Assembly (NCBI GenBank): GCA_965524675.1
Contig: CBERPN010000116.1
Location: forward strand, 1 to 12,823
Direction of reading: 5' to 3'
Length of the DNA stretch: 12,823 bases
Source: CALLQB01 sp036479275
GTDB lineage: Bacteria > Actinomycetota > Acidimicrobiia > Acidimicrobiales > SHLQ01
Below, piece by piece: positions 1-7,685 of this stretch. The notes under the pieces are model-generated. The model did not search any database and had not been told where the DNA came from. It saw nothing but the letters and a program-made list of their open reading frames with translations. Each line of letters opens with the position of its first letter. Position 1 is the first letter of the stretch. Made by a program: the position numbers and the translations under genes.

Positions 1-1083
1 TTGTTGTCGTTTCTTAACATTTGGGACAACAAAGACGGTATGACTGTCATCAACGCCGAACTAGACCCCGAGCTGGGTAACCGCTTCCGCGAACTAATCG
101 AAACCGACCTAAGAACCCTGTGGGCAGCTAACCGCGACAAAACGTTCCCGATACCTGACGGTGTGCGCAACAAACACGGCTGGCTACGAGCCCAAGCCCT
201 CCTACTGCGCCTCACCGGCACCACCCCCACGACCAGCAATATCCCTGCTGGTGAGACCCCTGCTGGGGCTGATAGGCCTGGGCGAACCGGGTACCCCACG
301 CCCGCGGGAGCGCCCCAACCAACCAACAACCCCGACAACGTCGGTGAACCCGGTGATGACGGTTCCGGTTCGACCGTTCCTGCTGCCCCTGCAATCGGGG
401 TGACACTAGGCCCGCCCGCTGAGCTGGTCTTGTTCGCTGATTTCCACAAACTCACCAGCCAACTATCGGCTATTGGGGGTGAGCCGGTCGGCTGGTTTGG
501 TGACGGCACCCCCGTAGGGGCTGCCACTATCCGCCGCCTCGCCTGCGACGCACACGTGTTGCCAATGATCTTTAAGCCCGATGGTGAACCGTTAGATAAC
601 GCCCGCCGGTCCCGAACCGCTAACCGCGTTCAACGGCGCGCTCTACAGAAAATGTATGGCGGCTGCATGTTCTGTCGAACACCGTTCAACTGGTGTCAGA
701 TGCATCACTTCTGGCATTGGCTCGACCTAGGCCCATCACAACTCTGGAACCTCGGACCACTCTGCACCACCCACCACCACCAAATCCACGACAACGCCCA
801 CCAAATCACCCGCAACGCCGACCAAACACTCAACCTGCAAACCGCTACCGGCCTTGTTGTTGCGACTACCACAGTGCCGCACCCCCAACCACCGGCCGAA
901 CTCGCTATCAGCCGCGACTACCAACCCCCGCACGGCCACAAACCCGGCCGCAGTACCGAGACTGGTCGCAACGCCAACCAACCTGTCGAACCCGACCTGC
1001 CCCGCAGCACCCGCTGGAACAACCAACCCGCATGCGACCAACCCCCACCACCGGCACGCGACCCCAACCCCTCACTCTTCTAG
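1..1083 (+). CDS. DUF222/13E12-type HNH endonuclease, 5'-truncated by window edge
   Basis: This is the C-terminal part of a DUF222-HNH protein. The reading frame is open at base 1, and the first residues (an internal DGM...LDPELG segment) match the middle of DUF222 rather than an N-terminus, so the TTG at base 1 is probably not the start. Counting from base 1, residues 13-70 and about 135-200 are DUF222-like. They are separated by a Pro/Gly/Thr-rich linker (about 72-134) that looks disordered. The HNH nuclease fold follows at about 219-263: C222, C225, C232, the H235-H236 pair, N250, C255 and the HHHQIH cluster. The usual CxxPGC zinc motif is reduced to CMFC here. The tail beyond about 290 is Pro/Asn/Thr-rich, written in C-rich codons, and shows no domain. 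The family is multicopy in actinobacteria (REP13E12 of mycobacteria) and its substrate is unknown. It converges on the gene at 1187. Family call is secure; activity is not. Confidence 0.85.
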   Translation: MLSFLNIWDNKDGMTVINAELDPELGNRFRELIETDLRTLWAANRDKTFPIPDGVRNKHGWLRAQALLLRLTGTTPTTSNIPAGETPAGADRPGRTGYPTPAGAPQPTNNPDNVGEPGDDGSGSTVPAAPAIGVTLGPPAELVLFADFHKLTSQLSAIGGEPVGWFGDGTPVGAATIRRLACDAHVLPMIFKPDGEPLDNARRSRTANRVQRRALQKMYGGCMFCRTPFNWCQMHHFWHWLDLGPSQLWNLGPLCTTHHHQIHDNAHQITRNADQTLNLQTATGLVVATTTVPHPQPPAELAISRDYQPPHGHKPGRSTETGRNANQPVEPDLPRSTRWNNQPACDQPPPPARDPNPSLF

Positions 1084-1129
1084 CGGCGGGGGGCTGGGGC
1101 GCTGGCAATACTTGCTCTTAGGTGTTAAT

Positions 1130-1145
1130 CGCCCGAACTCGGGCG
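1130..1145. terminator. candidate hairpin between convergent genes
   Basis: Arms CGCCCGA (1130-1136) and TCGGGCG (1139-1145) are perfectly complementary around a 2-nt turn; in practice 6 bp with a 4-nt loop. It lies in the 103-bp gap between the HNH stop and the 3' end of the convergent DUF385-like gene, where a bidirectional terminator is expected. There is no T-tract on either side, so an intrinsic terminator is only a possibility. Confidence 0.35.
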
Positions 1146-1186
1146 GAACTTGGGGGATATCGCGACCATATGTGGCCCGAGTAGAG

Positions 1187-1726
1187 TTAGTTGAGAGTCG
1201 GAATCAGCTCGACCAGCGGTGCTTGTGCCACCAAGTCGAGCAGGGAGACTTGCTCGCGGTACCAGCGGGTCGATCGGTGTTCGAGCACCAGGCGACGTTC
1301 GGCTTCATCGAGGATTCGTGAGGCCGTGCAGGCGATGTCGCCGACGATCCCGGAGGCGGACGGGTCGTCCTTGAAGTGGACTTCACAGCTGGCGTCCTCG
1401 ATCAGGTTCGCTAGCCAGTGCCGATCACCTGGCGTTCCGGTGATGAACACTCGATCGCCGACACACACCAGCCAGATCTCGATTCTTCGTTGTTCTAGCG
1501 ATAGGCGACCAGTGGTGGTGAAGTCGACAGTGACCGGATTAGCCTCAGCCGCCAAGAGCGCTGGCAGTACCGAATCGGGCCAGGCGGCGAGCGAAGATCT
1601 TTCGGGAGCCAAGGTCTCCAGTCTTTCACAGCGGCATAGTTTGCTGTGATGAAGATCGACACGAGGACCTCGCGACTCCAGTAGCCACCTAGGCGTTCGA
1701 CGCCGGAGTCTGTGAACCACAACCAC
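1187..1726 (-). CDS. DUF385-like (F420/FMN split-barrel) nitroreductase/quinone-reductase family protein
   Basis: The core, with F69 and the TTTGRLS segment followed by RRIEIW, the 'VFITGTPGDRHWLANLIED' type segment (about 93-111) and an AERR motif further on, resembles the actinobacterial deazaflavin-dependent nitroreductase/quinone reductase (DUF385) family. These are small split-barrel proteins that bind F420 or flavin. No substrate can be deduced. The start is uncertain. The GTG at 1726 directly follows an in-frame stop, and the first 38 or so residues are Arg-rich and unlike the family. A TTG at 1612, with GGAG 3 nt upstream, would give about 141 aa, close to the usual family size. The gene follows the beta-helix gene on the same strand (17 bp after its stop if the long start is used, 131 bp if the short one), so it may be cotranscribed, though no functional link is visible. 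Family moderately sure; start unsure. Confidence 0.6.
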   Translation of the reverse strand: MVVVHRLRRRTPRWLLESRGPRVDLHHSKLCRCERLETLAPERSSLAAWPDSVLPALLAAEANPVTVDFTTTGRLSLEQRRIEIWLVCVGDRVFITGTPGDRHWLANLIEDASCEVHFKDDPSASGIVGDIACTASRILDEAERRLVLEHRSTRWYREQVSLLDLVAQAPLVELIPTLN

Positions 1727-1743
1727 CTAGCCCGACCAGACCA

Positions 1744-4287
1744 CTAGGGGAAGTCTGGGAAGATCGTGTCGCACTTCGAGCTAATGCGGCCCCGCTTGGC
1801 CTTGCCAGCCTTCTGGCAGCCGCGTCGCTTCTTGCCGATGACCTTCTGTTCACCCTTGATTTTGTCATCGCCCTGGCCGCCGATCAGCACGTCGCGACCC
1901 TTACCTCCATCGATATAGTCGTCGCCCGCCCCGCCTTCGATGTGGTCCCTTCCGGAACCGCCGAACAGCTCATCGTCACCCTTACCGCCGAAGATCTTGT
2001 CTCGGCCTTTGCCGCCGTAGATGATGTCGTTTCCGCCGAGTCCGTAGACGGTGTCGTTGCCACCCATGGCGTAAATGATGTCGTCGCCAGGCGTGCCCTT
2101 GATGACGTTGCTGCGGTTGTCGCCCAGAATCACGTTGATCATTGATTCGCCCGAGCTGTCGACCTCGATGGCGCCTGGCTCGCAGGCTCCGCCTTGGGGT
2201 CGAGCTATATCACGCTGGTCAACAGGTTCGCTGCAGCGGCCTACCGGGATCATGCCTGTGAAGGGGGCGATTGCACTCGGCAACCGTGTTTCGGTGAAGC
2301 CTCCGTTGTCGGCTAGACCAGCGTGAAGGCTGGCCTGGTCGCCCGCTGCCATCGGCAACTCCACGTCGTCGCCGTGTGATAGGTCACAACTTGCATCGGT
2401 TGCGAAGTTGTCGCCCTGCGAAACCGTCGCCACCGAGAGGTGACAGTTGTCGCCACCTAGGGGCGACACGAACACCGACGCCTCGGTTTCGAGGGCTCGG
2501 GCCGAGATGGATAGGTTCGAGCCATTTGGCGCAGTGTTGTCGGCCAACGTTACGTGATCGAGGTTCACACTCGAATGCTGCATGGCCATGATGGCGCCGC
2601 CAAGGTTGGCCGACGAGTTCTCGGTAAAGGTCGAGTTGTTGATGTTGGCTTTGACGCCGCCCTTGCCGATGTTCACGAACAACCCTCCGCCGCCGCTGCC
2701 AAAGAATGTGGCCTGGTTTCCGTCGAATGTAGAGCCCTCGATACTTAGTGTGCCGTTGGCTAATCCGCTATAGGCCTGGACCGCGACGCCGCCCCCTACA
2801 CCGGCACTGTTGTTCGAGAAGGTGCTGTCGATGATTACCGTGTCAGCGCCGGAGACGGAGAGCCCGCCGCCGCCGTGATCGTCCACTTCGTTCTGGTCGA
2901 TGGTGCTTCGCACGATTAGTACCTCGCCGTCGGTTACTGCAGAGATGCCGCCCCCATGTCCCTTAGCTCGGTTTTCGCTCACCTCTGAATCGATGATGGT
3001 GAGGTCGGGATGGGTGCCTACCGAGGTGCTCACGATGAGGTTCACGCCGCCACCCATTGTGGACCAGGCACCCGTGGCTGGCCCGGCACTGTTTCCGGTA
3101 ACGCTCGAGCCGTTAAGAATCTGCACGTTCACCGATTCGGCATAAATCCCGCCACCGTTGGCTCCGAAGTTATTGGCGGTCTCGTTGTTACTCACCTCGG
3201 TGTTGTCGAAGATGGCCTCGGCCGGTGCGGTCGAATCAAACGGCGAATCGACATTGGTGAATCGCACGCCGCCGCCTGCCTGGTCGCCGTGGTTCGAAGT
3301 GATGAGGCTGTCGATGAATTGGAACGTGCGGGTGTTCGGCTGCGGGTTCATAGTGATGACCACGCCTCCGCCCAGCACCGAGTGATCTTGGCCGTTGTGC
3401 GAGACGGTCACGTTGTCGAGCGTGACATCGCTGCACATCGAGCACGAGACTCCGGTGCCGCCGTTTTCGGTGATCGTCGAGTTGGTGATGGTCATCATCG
3501 TCCAACCTTGCCCGGTGGTAGCGACGCCCCGGCCGCTGTTGTTCTTGATCGTGGCATCAGCGATGGTGAGCGGGGTGCCATCGATCAGGCCGACGCCGTC
3601 GCCTTCGTTGTAGCTAATCTCGGTTCCGCCAGTAATGGTTACCGGCCCCCCGGAGGTGCGAACGTTGGTGCCGCTGTTGTTGGCTATGAGGCCGCCGATG
3701 ATCTTGATGTCGGGATCGTCGCCCGAGAACATGTCGCCGCCGTAGATGATGGATCCGAATGGACCCCCGAGAGGTCCGGAACGGATGAAGCGGACATCGG
3801 TATTATCCATCCGAAGCGGGCCATGAACCGAGATTGCCGCTCCCGTCATCCAGGCCGACGGAAAGAACCCGCCGGTAACCGTCAAGTTTCGCAGCGTGAG
3901 CGTTGAAGTCTTTTCGGCGTTGGTCAGGATTCGTTTGTCGACACACGTCTGATAGATCGTCGCTCCGTTTCCCTCGATGGTCAGGTCGTGAGGGGCGGTA
4001 TGGGGTAGTACGCCCTCGAAGCAGGAATCGAGGGTGTACTCGACGCCCGGTTGGAGGGAGATCACGGAGTCGTCGCCATCGCTGTTCGCGATGACGAAAG
4101 CCTCTCTCAGGGTGATGACGCCGTCGACCGGGCTCACCGTGTCGGTGGGATCGTCGACGACGATGGTGCTCTCCGCCGAGGCTGGGCCGGTGCCTTCGAG
4201 TAAGCCGACGACCAACACAACAGCGGCTAGTGCCACTGCTGTCAGAATCATTCTCCACTGACCCATTCGGTTTCTCATTTGCTGCAT
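1744..4287 (-). CDS. exported right-handed beta-helix protein with C-terminal RTX calcium-binding repeats
   Basis: An 847-residue predicted secreted or surface protein. Residues 1-38 form a signal peptide: a basic start, a hydrophobic stretch at about 14-30 and a cleavage site after ASA. A CSLREA-like entry motif (TLREAF, 59-64) follows. Residues of about 100-610 are irregular beta-helix coils rich in 'GGG(I/V)' turns and 'STF..N.A' / 'S.V..N.A' rungs, as in parallel beta-helix and choice-of-anchor Q proteins. A choice-of-anchor-Q-like end comes next (LADNGGFTETRLPSA, then DQRDIARPQGG near 690-705). Nine RTX nonapeptides (GGxGxDxUx type) occupy 731-812. They bind Ca2+ and typically fold after export. 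A Lys/Arg-rich tail with two cysteines (C822, C839) ends the protein. AGGA lies 2 nt before this ATG and 11 nt before an in-frame ATG at codon 4, so either start is possible. The gene is divergent from DUF1800/DUF1501. Enzymatic activity cannot be deduced; adhesion or polysaccharide interaction is a guess. Confidence 0.9.
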   Translation of the reverse strand: MQQMRNRMGQWRMILTAVALAAVVLVVGLLEGTGPASAESTIVVDDPTDTVSPVDGVITLREAFVIANSDGDDSVISLQPGVEYTLDSCFEGVLPHTAPHDLTIEGNGATIYQTCVDKRILTNAEKTSTLTLRNLTVTGGFFPSAWMTGAAISVHGPLRMDNTDVRFIRSGPLGGPFGSIIYGGDMFSGDDPDIKIIGGLIANNSGTNVRTSGGPVTITGGTEISYNEGDGVGLIDGTPLTIADATIKNNSGRGVATTGQGWTMMTITNSTITENGGTGVSCSMCSDVTLDNVTVSHNGQDHSVLGGGVVITMNPQPNTRTFQFIDSLITSNHGDQAGGGVRFTNVDSPFDSTAPAEAIFDNTEVSNNETANNFGANGGGIYAESVNVQILNGSSVTGNSAGPATGAWSTMGGGVNLIVSTSVGTHPDLTIIDSEVSENRAKGHGGGISAVTDGEVLIVRSTIDQNEVDDHGGGGLSVSGADTVIIDSTFSNNSAGVGGGVAVQAYSGLANGTLSIEGSTFDGNQATFFGSGGGGLFVNIGKGGVKANINNSTFTENSSANLGGAIMAMQHSSVNLDHVTLADNTAPNGSNLSISARALETEASVFVSPLGGDNCHLSVATVSQGDNFATDASCDLSHGDDVELPMAAGDQASLHAGLADNGGFTETRLPSAIAPFTGMIPVGRCSEPVDQRDIARPQGGACEPGAIEVDSSGESMINVILGDNRSNVIKGTPGDDIIYAMGGNDTVYGLGGNDIIYGGKGRDKIFGGKGDDELFGGSGRDHIEGGAGDDYIDGGKGRDVLIGGQGDDKIKGEQKVIGKKRRGCQKAGKAKRGRISSKCDTIFPDFP

Positions 4288-4474
4288 CTTCCTGTTGGCT
4301 GCGGCGGCTAATGCGCCTGTACTCCAACGGTAAGTAGTGACGCAGTCTCGTTCTGTGCCGGTGATGACAGAATGAGCGTGACCAACAGGACAGCAAAATA
4401 CGGCTGCTTGGGCAGCGAGGTTCCGTCCCGGTTGGCGAGATTCATGGATTCGCGTCCCCCCGGGAGGGGCGATC
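4288..4474. promoter_or_regulatory. shared divergent intergenic region of beta-helix and DUF1800 genes
   Basis: These 187 bp separate two divergently transcribed genes and must hold both promoters. I cannot find a convincing -35/-10 pair for either direction. Visible elements are a small hairpin (GCTGC, TTGG loop, GCAGC; 4403-4416) and a purine-rich ribosome binding site for DUF1800 (GGGAGGGG, 4462-4469) directly preceded by a run of six C (4456-4461) that could pair with it. Confidence 0.5.
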
Positions 4475-6145
4475 GTGCGTGTTACTAGCCGAGAACTACC
4501 TGCTCACTGGAGTCAGCCGTTGCAACCGGACACTCGAAAACATAAATGCCGAGGTTCGAGGGCCCCTGGCGCAGTTCCGGCCTCTTCGCGTGCAGCGAAG
4601 ATCTCTGACATCGCTGCGGTGAGGTTCCTCAACCAGGCAACCTTTGGCGCCAGCCGGGTCTCCATCGAAGAGCTACAAGCTTTCGGAAGCTACGACGCTT
4701 GGATCGACCGGCAGTACTCGCTTCCGATTTCGCGATCGAGGGGGTACACCGCAAACGCCCCGCGGGCTCTCGAGCCGCGGCGGCACGATATTTGGTGGAT
4801 CAACGCTATTGAGGGAGACGATCAGCTTCGTCAGCGCTTGGCGTTCGCTTGGAGTCAGATCATGGTGGTGAACGACATCGACTACGAGCTAGCGGTGAAC
4901 CAGGTGGCGCTAGCCAGCTACTACGACATGCTCGCTGAAGCCTGTACCGGCAATTTTCGCGACCTTCTTGAACGGGTCACGCTTCATCCGGTGATGGGGA
5001 TCTTCCTCAGCATGCTTCGAAACTAAAAGGCCTACCCTGCTCGCAATGTCAGACCCGATGAAAACTATGCCCGAGAGGTGATGCAACTGTTCAGCATCGG
5101 CCTGTTCGAGCTCGATGTTGACGGTCGAATCAAGACCGATGCTAACGGGCCGGTTCCCAGCTACTCCCAAGAAACCGTCGAACAGTTTGCGAAGGTGTTC
5201 ACCGGGTGGAATCTGGCAGACGCTGGCGAGACGTGGGTATCGAATGACCTCACCAGTTTTGATAAAGAGTCGCCGATGGTGCCGCTGGAGACTTATCACG
5301 ACACGACCGCGAAGAGGCTCTTGAATGGCGTCAAGTTGCCCGCCGGACAGAGTGCTCGGGCCGATCTAACCGCTGCGCTCGACAATATTTTCGATCACCC
5401 CAATGTGGGGCCGTTCATAGGACATGCGCTTATCCAACGACTCGTCACCAGCAATCCGTCCCCGCCATATGTGGGTCGGGTTGCGGCGGTGTTCAACGAT
5501 GACGGACGCGGAGTTCGCGGTGATTTGCAGGCTGTAGTTCGAGCGATCCTCACCGACACCGAGGCCAGCAACGGACATGTTGATGCGCCGGAGACCTTTG
5601 GGAAGGTGAAGGAGCCGGTGCTTCGCTACACCCAGCTCTGGCGAGCGCTCGACGTGCAGCCGGGGCCTCGGTCGGGTGGGGTGTACAAGACACCCGGCAA
5701 GACTGCGGTCACCATCGCCGACTACACCGGCCAAGCGGTTCTTGGAGCGCCTTCGGTATTCAATTTCTATTTGCCCGATAACCCCTTAACGCCGGGCGAT
5801 CAGTTGGTATCACCCGAAATTCAGATCCTGTCAGAAGTGAACGCAGCATCGGTGAACAACGATCTGTTCGACCAGATCTACCACAGCAACAATCGAATCT
5901 TCACCAGCAACGGCACCGAAGCAAGAGTACAGATCGATCGCGAAGTGGCCCTCACTAAGAGTACCGATGCACTTCTCGATCATCTCGATGTGCTGCTCTG
6001 TGCCGGGGCGTTGCCCGCAGCGCAGCGTCGGGCCATCGCTTCACACCTTGACACCCTGCCGCTCGACGAGGCGGGGCGTGTGCAGCGAGCCCTCGATGCC
6101 ATCTACTGCATTGTCGGTTCGCCAACCCATTTGGTGCAGAAGTGA
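4475..6145 (+). pseudogene. DUF1800 family protein interrupted by one in-frame TAA
   Basis: The frame from GTG 4475 (GGGAGGGG 5 nt upstream) to TGA 6143-6145 would encode a 556-residue DUF1800 protein, a normal length for the family. Recognisable parts are the N-terminal RFLNQATFGAS motif, WWI..., the LAFAWSQIMVV helix and 'YYDML', then after the stop PARNVRPDENYAREVMQLFSIGL, HPNVGPFI...LIQRLVTSNPSPPYVGRVA and RGDLQAVVRAIL. A TAA at 5024-5026 splits it after LSMLRN; the next codons continue in the same frame (KAYPARN). DUF1800 proteins usually read N-x-KA here, so the stop replaces one residue, for example CAA to TAA. Everything on both sides is well conserved, so the stop is recent, a sequencing error, or read through. 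Re-initiation at ATG 5078 (GAGAGG just upstream) would give a 355-aa C-terminal part. No signal peptide is visible. Function is unknown; the family is nearly always paired with DUF1501, as here. Confidence 0.85.
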
Positions 6146-6153
6146 GGCAACAA

Positions 6154-7554
6154 ATGAATAGCCGCAACCGACCTGGCGGGGAAGTAGACCGCCGTCACTT
6201 TCTTCAGGTGGCAGGAGCCGGGGTCGCCAGTTTCACGCTGACGAGCATGCCTTTTGGGTTAGCTCGTTCGGCTGCCGCCCAGACCGGTCCTCGTAGCCTG
6301 GTGTGTATCTTCTTGGCTGGGGGTGCCGACTCGTTCAACATGTATGTCCCGCGCGACCACACTGTCGCCGGTCAGACTCATGGCGTCTATCGCGCCACTA
6401 GGGGCGACTTCGCTGTCGCCGCTAAGGACCTACTGCCAATCGGCAACGGCGACTTCGGGCTTCATCCACTGCTCCCGCGCATGGCCGAAGCATCGGCGGC
6501 CGGCAACCTCGCAGTCGTTACCAATGTCGGCCCGTTGGCCCGGCCAACCACAAAGGCCGACTACCGGGCGCGGCGGCTGCTCCCACAGAGTCTCTTTGCT
6601 CACAACGCCCAAGCCAAGCTGTGGGAGACAGCAAGTTCGGTTCTCACCGTCGACCAAGGATGGGGAGGTTCGATAAGCGACGTGGTCGGCGATCACGGTT
6701 CGTTGGCGCCTGCGTTTTCGGTTGCAGGATCAAACTCGTTTCAGTCGTCTTTGGGATCTGGGTACGCTCAGCTTTCTCCATCGGTAACGATCAGCCGGAT
6801 GCGGGGCTACGACGCTTCCGAGCGAGACTGGATTCCATCGTTTGGCGGTGTCGAGGCCACGATGCAGGCTGGCCTTGAAGTTGCCGCCGAATCTCCGAAC
6901 CGCTTAGACCAAGCGGTGGCTGAGGCGCTCGTTCGTTCGGTTGTTACGACTGAACAACTCGAAGCTGCGACGCAACCCAACGCTGCAAACGATGTCGGCA
7001 TGGACGATGTGAACGGAAACGACTTAGCCGACCAGCTTCGGGTTGTGGCGAGGCTCATCAAGAATCGAGAAGAACTCGGCATGGCCCGGCAGATCTTCTT
7101 TGTGCGCTTGGGTGGCTGGGACACTCACCGTATTCAGGCACAGGTATTTCCTCGACTCTTGCCGCTTCTCGATAACGCAGTCGGCTCGTTCCAAGAAGCG
7201 TTGGCCACCCTTGGGGTGACAGATTCGGTTACCACTTTCACCTCGTCGGACTTCGGGCGCACGCTGACGATCAACGGAGACGGAACCGATCATGGCTGGG
7301 GTGGACATGCATTCGTCATCGGCGGAGCAGTGAAGTCTGGCGCGTACGGCACCTTTCCCAGCTATGCGACAACCAACAACCCCGATGATATTGGTGACGG
7401 TTCGGCCGACTTCGCCGGACGGCTGATACCCAGCACCGCGGTTAGCCAATACGGTGCGACGTTCGCGAAATGGATGGGACTCTCCTCCACCCAGATCGCC
7501 TCGGCCTTCCCGGATCTCTCAAACTTCGCGCAAGCAAACCTCGGCTTCCTATAA
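6154..7554 (+). CDS. DUF1501 family protein with Tat signal
   Basis: A 466-aa protein of the DUF1501 family, related to the alkaline phosphatase/sulfatase fold and of unknown reaction. Residues 13-18 (RRHFLQ) are a twin-arginine motif followed by a hydrophobic segment and AAA before Q43, so export by the Tat route is expected. Family motifs are visible: LAGGADSFNMYVP near 50-65, GGWDTH in the last third, then SSDFGRT...GTDHGWGGHAFVIGG. I chose ATG 6154 because GAGG sits 6 nt upstream; this RBS overlaps the stop of the DUF1800 gene, leaving an 8-bp gap. A GTG at 6142 overlapping that stop is a weaker choice. The tight spacing means translational coupling to DUF1800, so the nonsense codon in DUF1800 may lower expression of this gene. 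It is followed immediately by an inverted repeat (7556-7604). Confidence 0.92.
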   Translation: MNSRNRPGGEVDRRHFLQVAGAGVASFTLTSMPFGLARSAAAQTGPRSLVCIFLAGGADSFNMYVPRDHTVAGQTHGVYRATRGDFAVAAKDLLPIGNGDFGLHPLLPRMAEASAAGNLAVVTNVGPLARPTTKADYRARRLLPQSLFAHNAQAKLWETASSVLTVDQGWGGSISDVVGDHGSLAPAFSVAGSNSFQSSLGSGYAQLSPSVTISRMRGYDASERDWIPSFGGVEATMQAGLEVAAESPNRLDQAVAEALVRSVVTTEQLEAATQPNAANDVGMDDVNGNDLADQLRVVARLIKNREELGMARQIFFVRLGGWDTHRIQAQVFPRLLPLLDNAVGSFQEALATLGVTDSVTTFTSSDFGRTLTINGDGTDHGWGGHAFVIGGAVKSGAYGTFPSYATTNNPDDIGDGSADFAGRLIPSTAVSQYGATFAKWMGLSSTQIASAFPDLSNFAQANLGFL

Positions 7555-7555
7555 C

Positions 7556-7604
7556 GAAATTACTGTTCCAAGTATCGGTAGACGGTCATTGCAGCAGTAA
7601 TTTC
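7556..7604. repeat. perfect 10-bp inverted repeat just after the DUF1501 stop
   Basis: GAAATTACTG (7556-7565) and its exact complement CAGTAATTTC (7595-7604) are separated by 29 nt. The first arm begins 1 nt after the TAA. The arms are A+T-rich in a G+C-rich region. Possible roles are a long-loop transcript stem at the end of the operon, a protein-binding site, or a leftover of a small mobile element. There is no T-run as in a standard terminator. A smaller CGGAA-A-TTCCG element follows at 7615-7625. Confidence 0.6.
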
Positions 7605-7685
7605 AATCGGGCTTCGGAAATTCCGCTCATAGTTCTTAGCTAGGCACCGAGACTGTTCCCGTAGAACACTTTGGTCGAGGTCCAG

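Noticed and set aside
242..275. Short repeats of CCTGCTGG in the HNH linker
   Set aside because: Simple coding of repeated PAGETPAGA residues; too short to be a repeat element.
693..1321. Two plus-strand frames of 142 and 155 aa across the HNH tail
   Set aside because: Out-of-frame readings of Pro/Asn-rich C-rich DNA, with no motif.
3010..3906. 298-aa open frame on the plus strand
   Set aside because: It lies antisense within the beta-helix gene, which has a signal peptide and repeats; the antisense frame is a by-product of G+C-rich codons and has no recognisable domain.
3803..4396. 197-aa minus-strand frame overlapping the beta-helix start
   Set aside because: Arg/His-rich, low-complexity out-of-frame translation of the beta-helix N-terminal region; no domain.
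4475..5026. Treating the DUF1800 N-terminal frame as a complete small gene
   Set aside because: It ends in the middle of a conserved motif that continues in the same frame, so it is a fragment of one gene.
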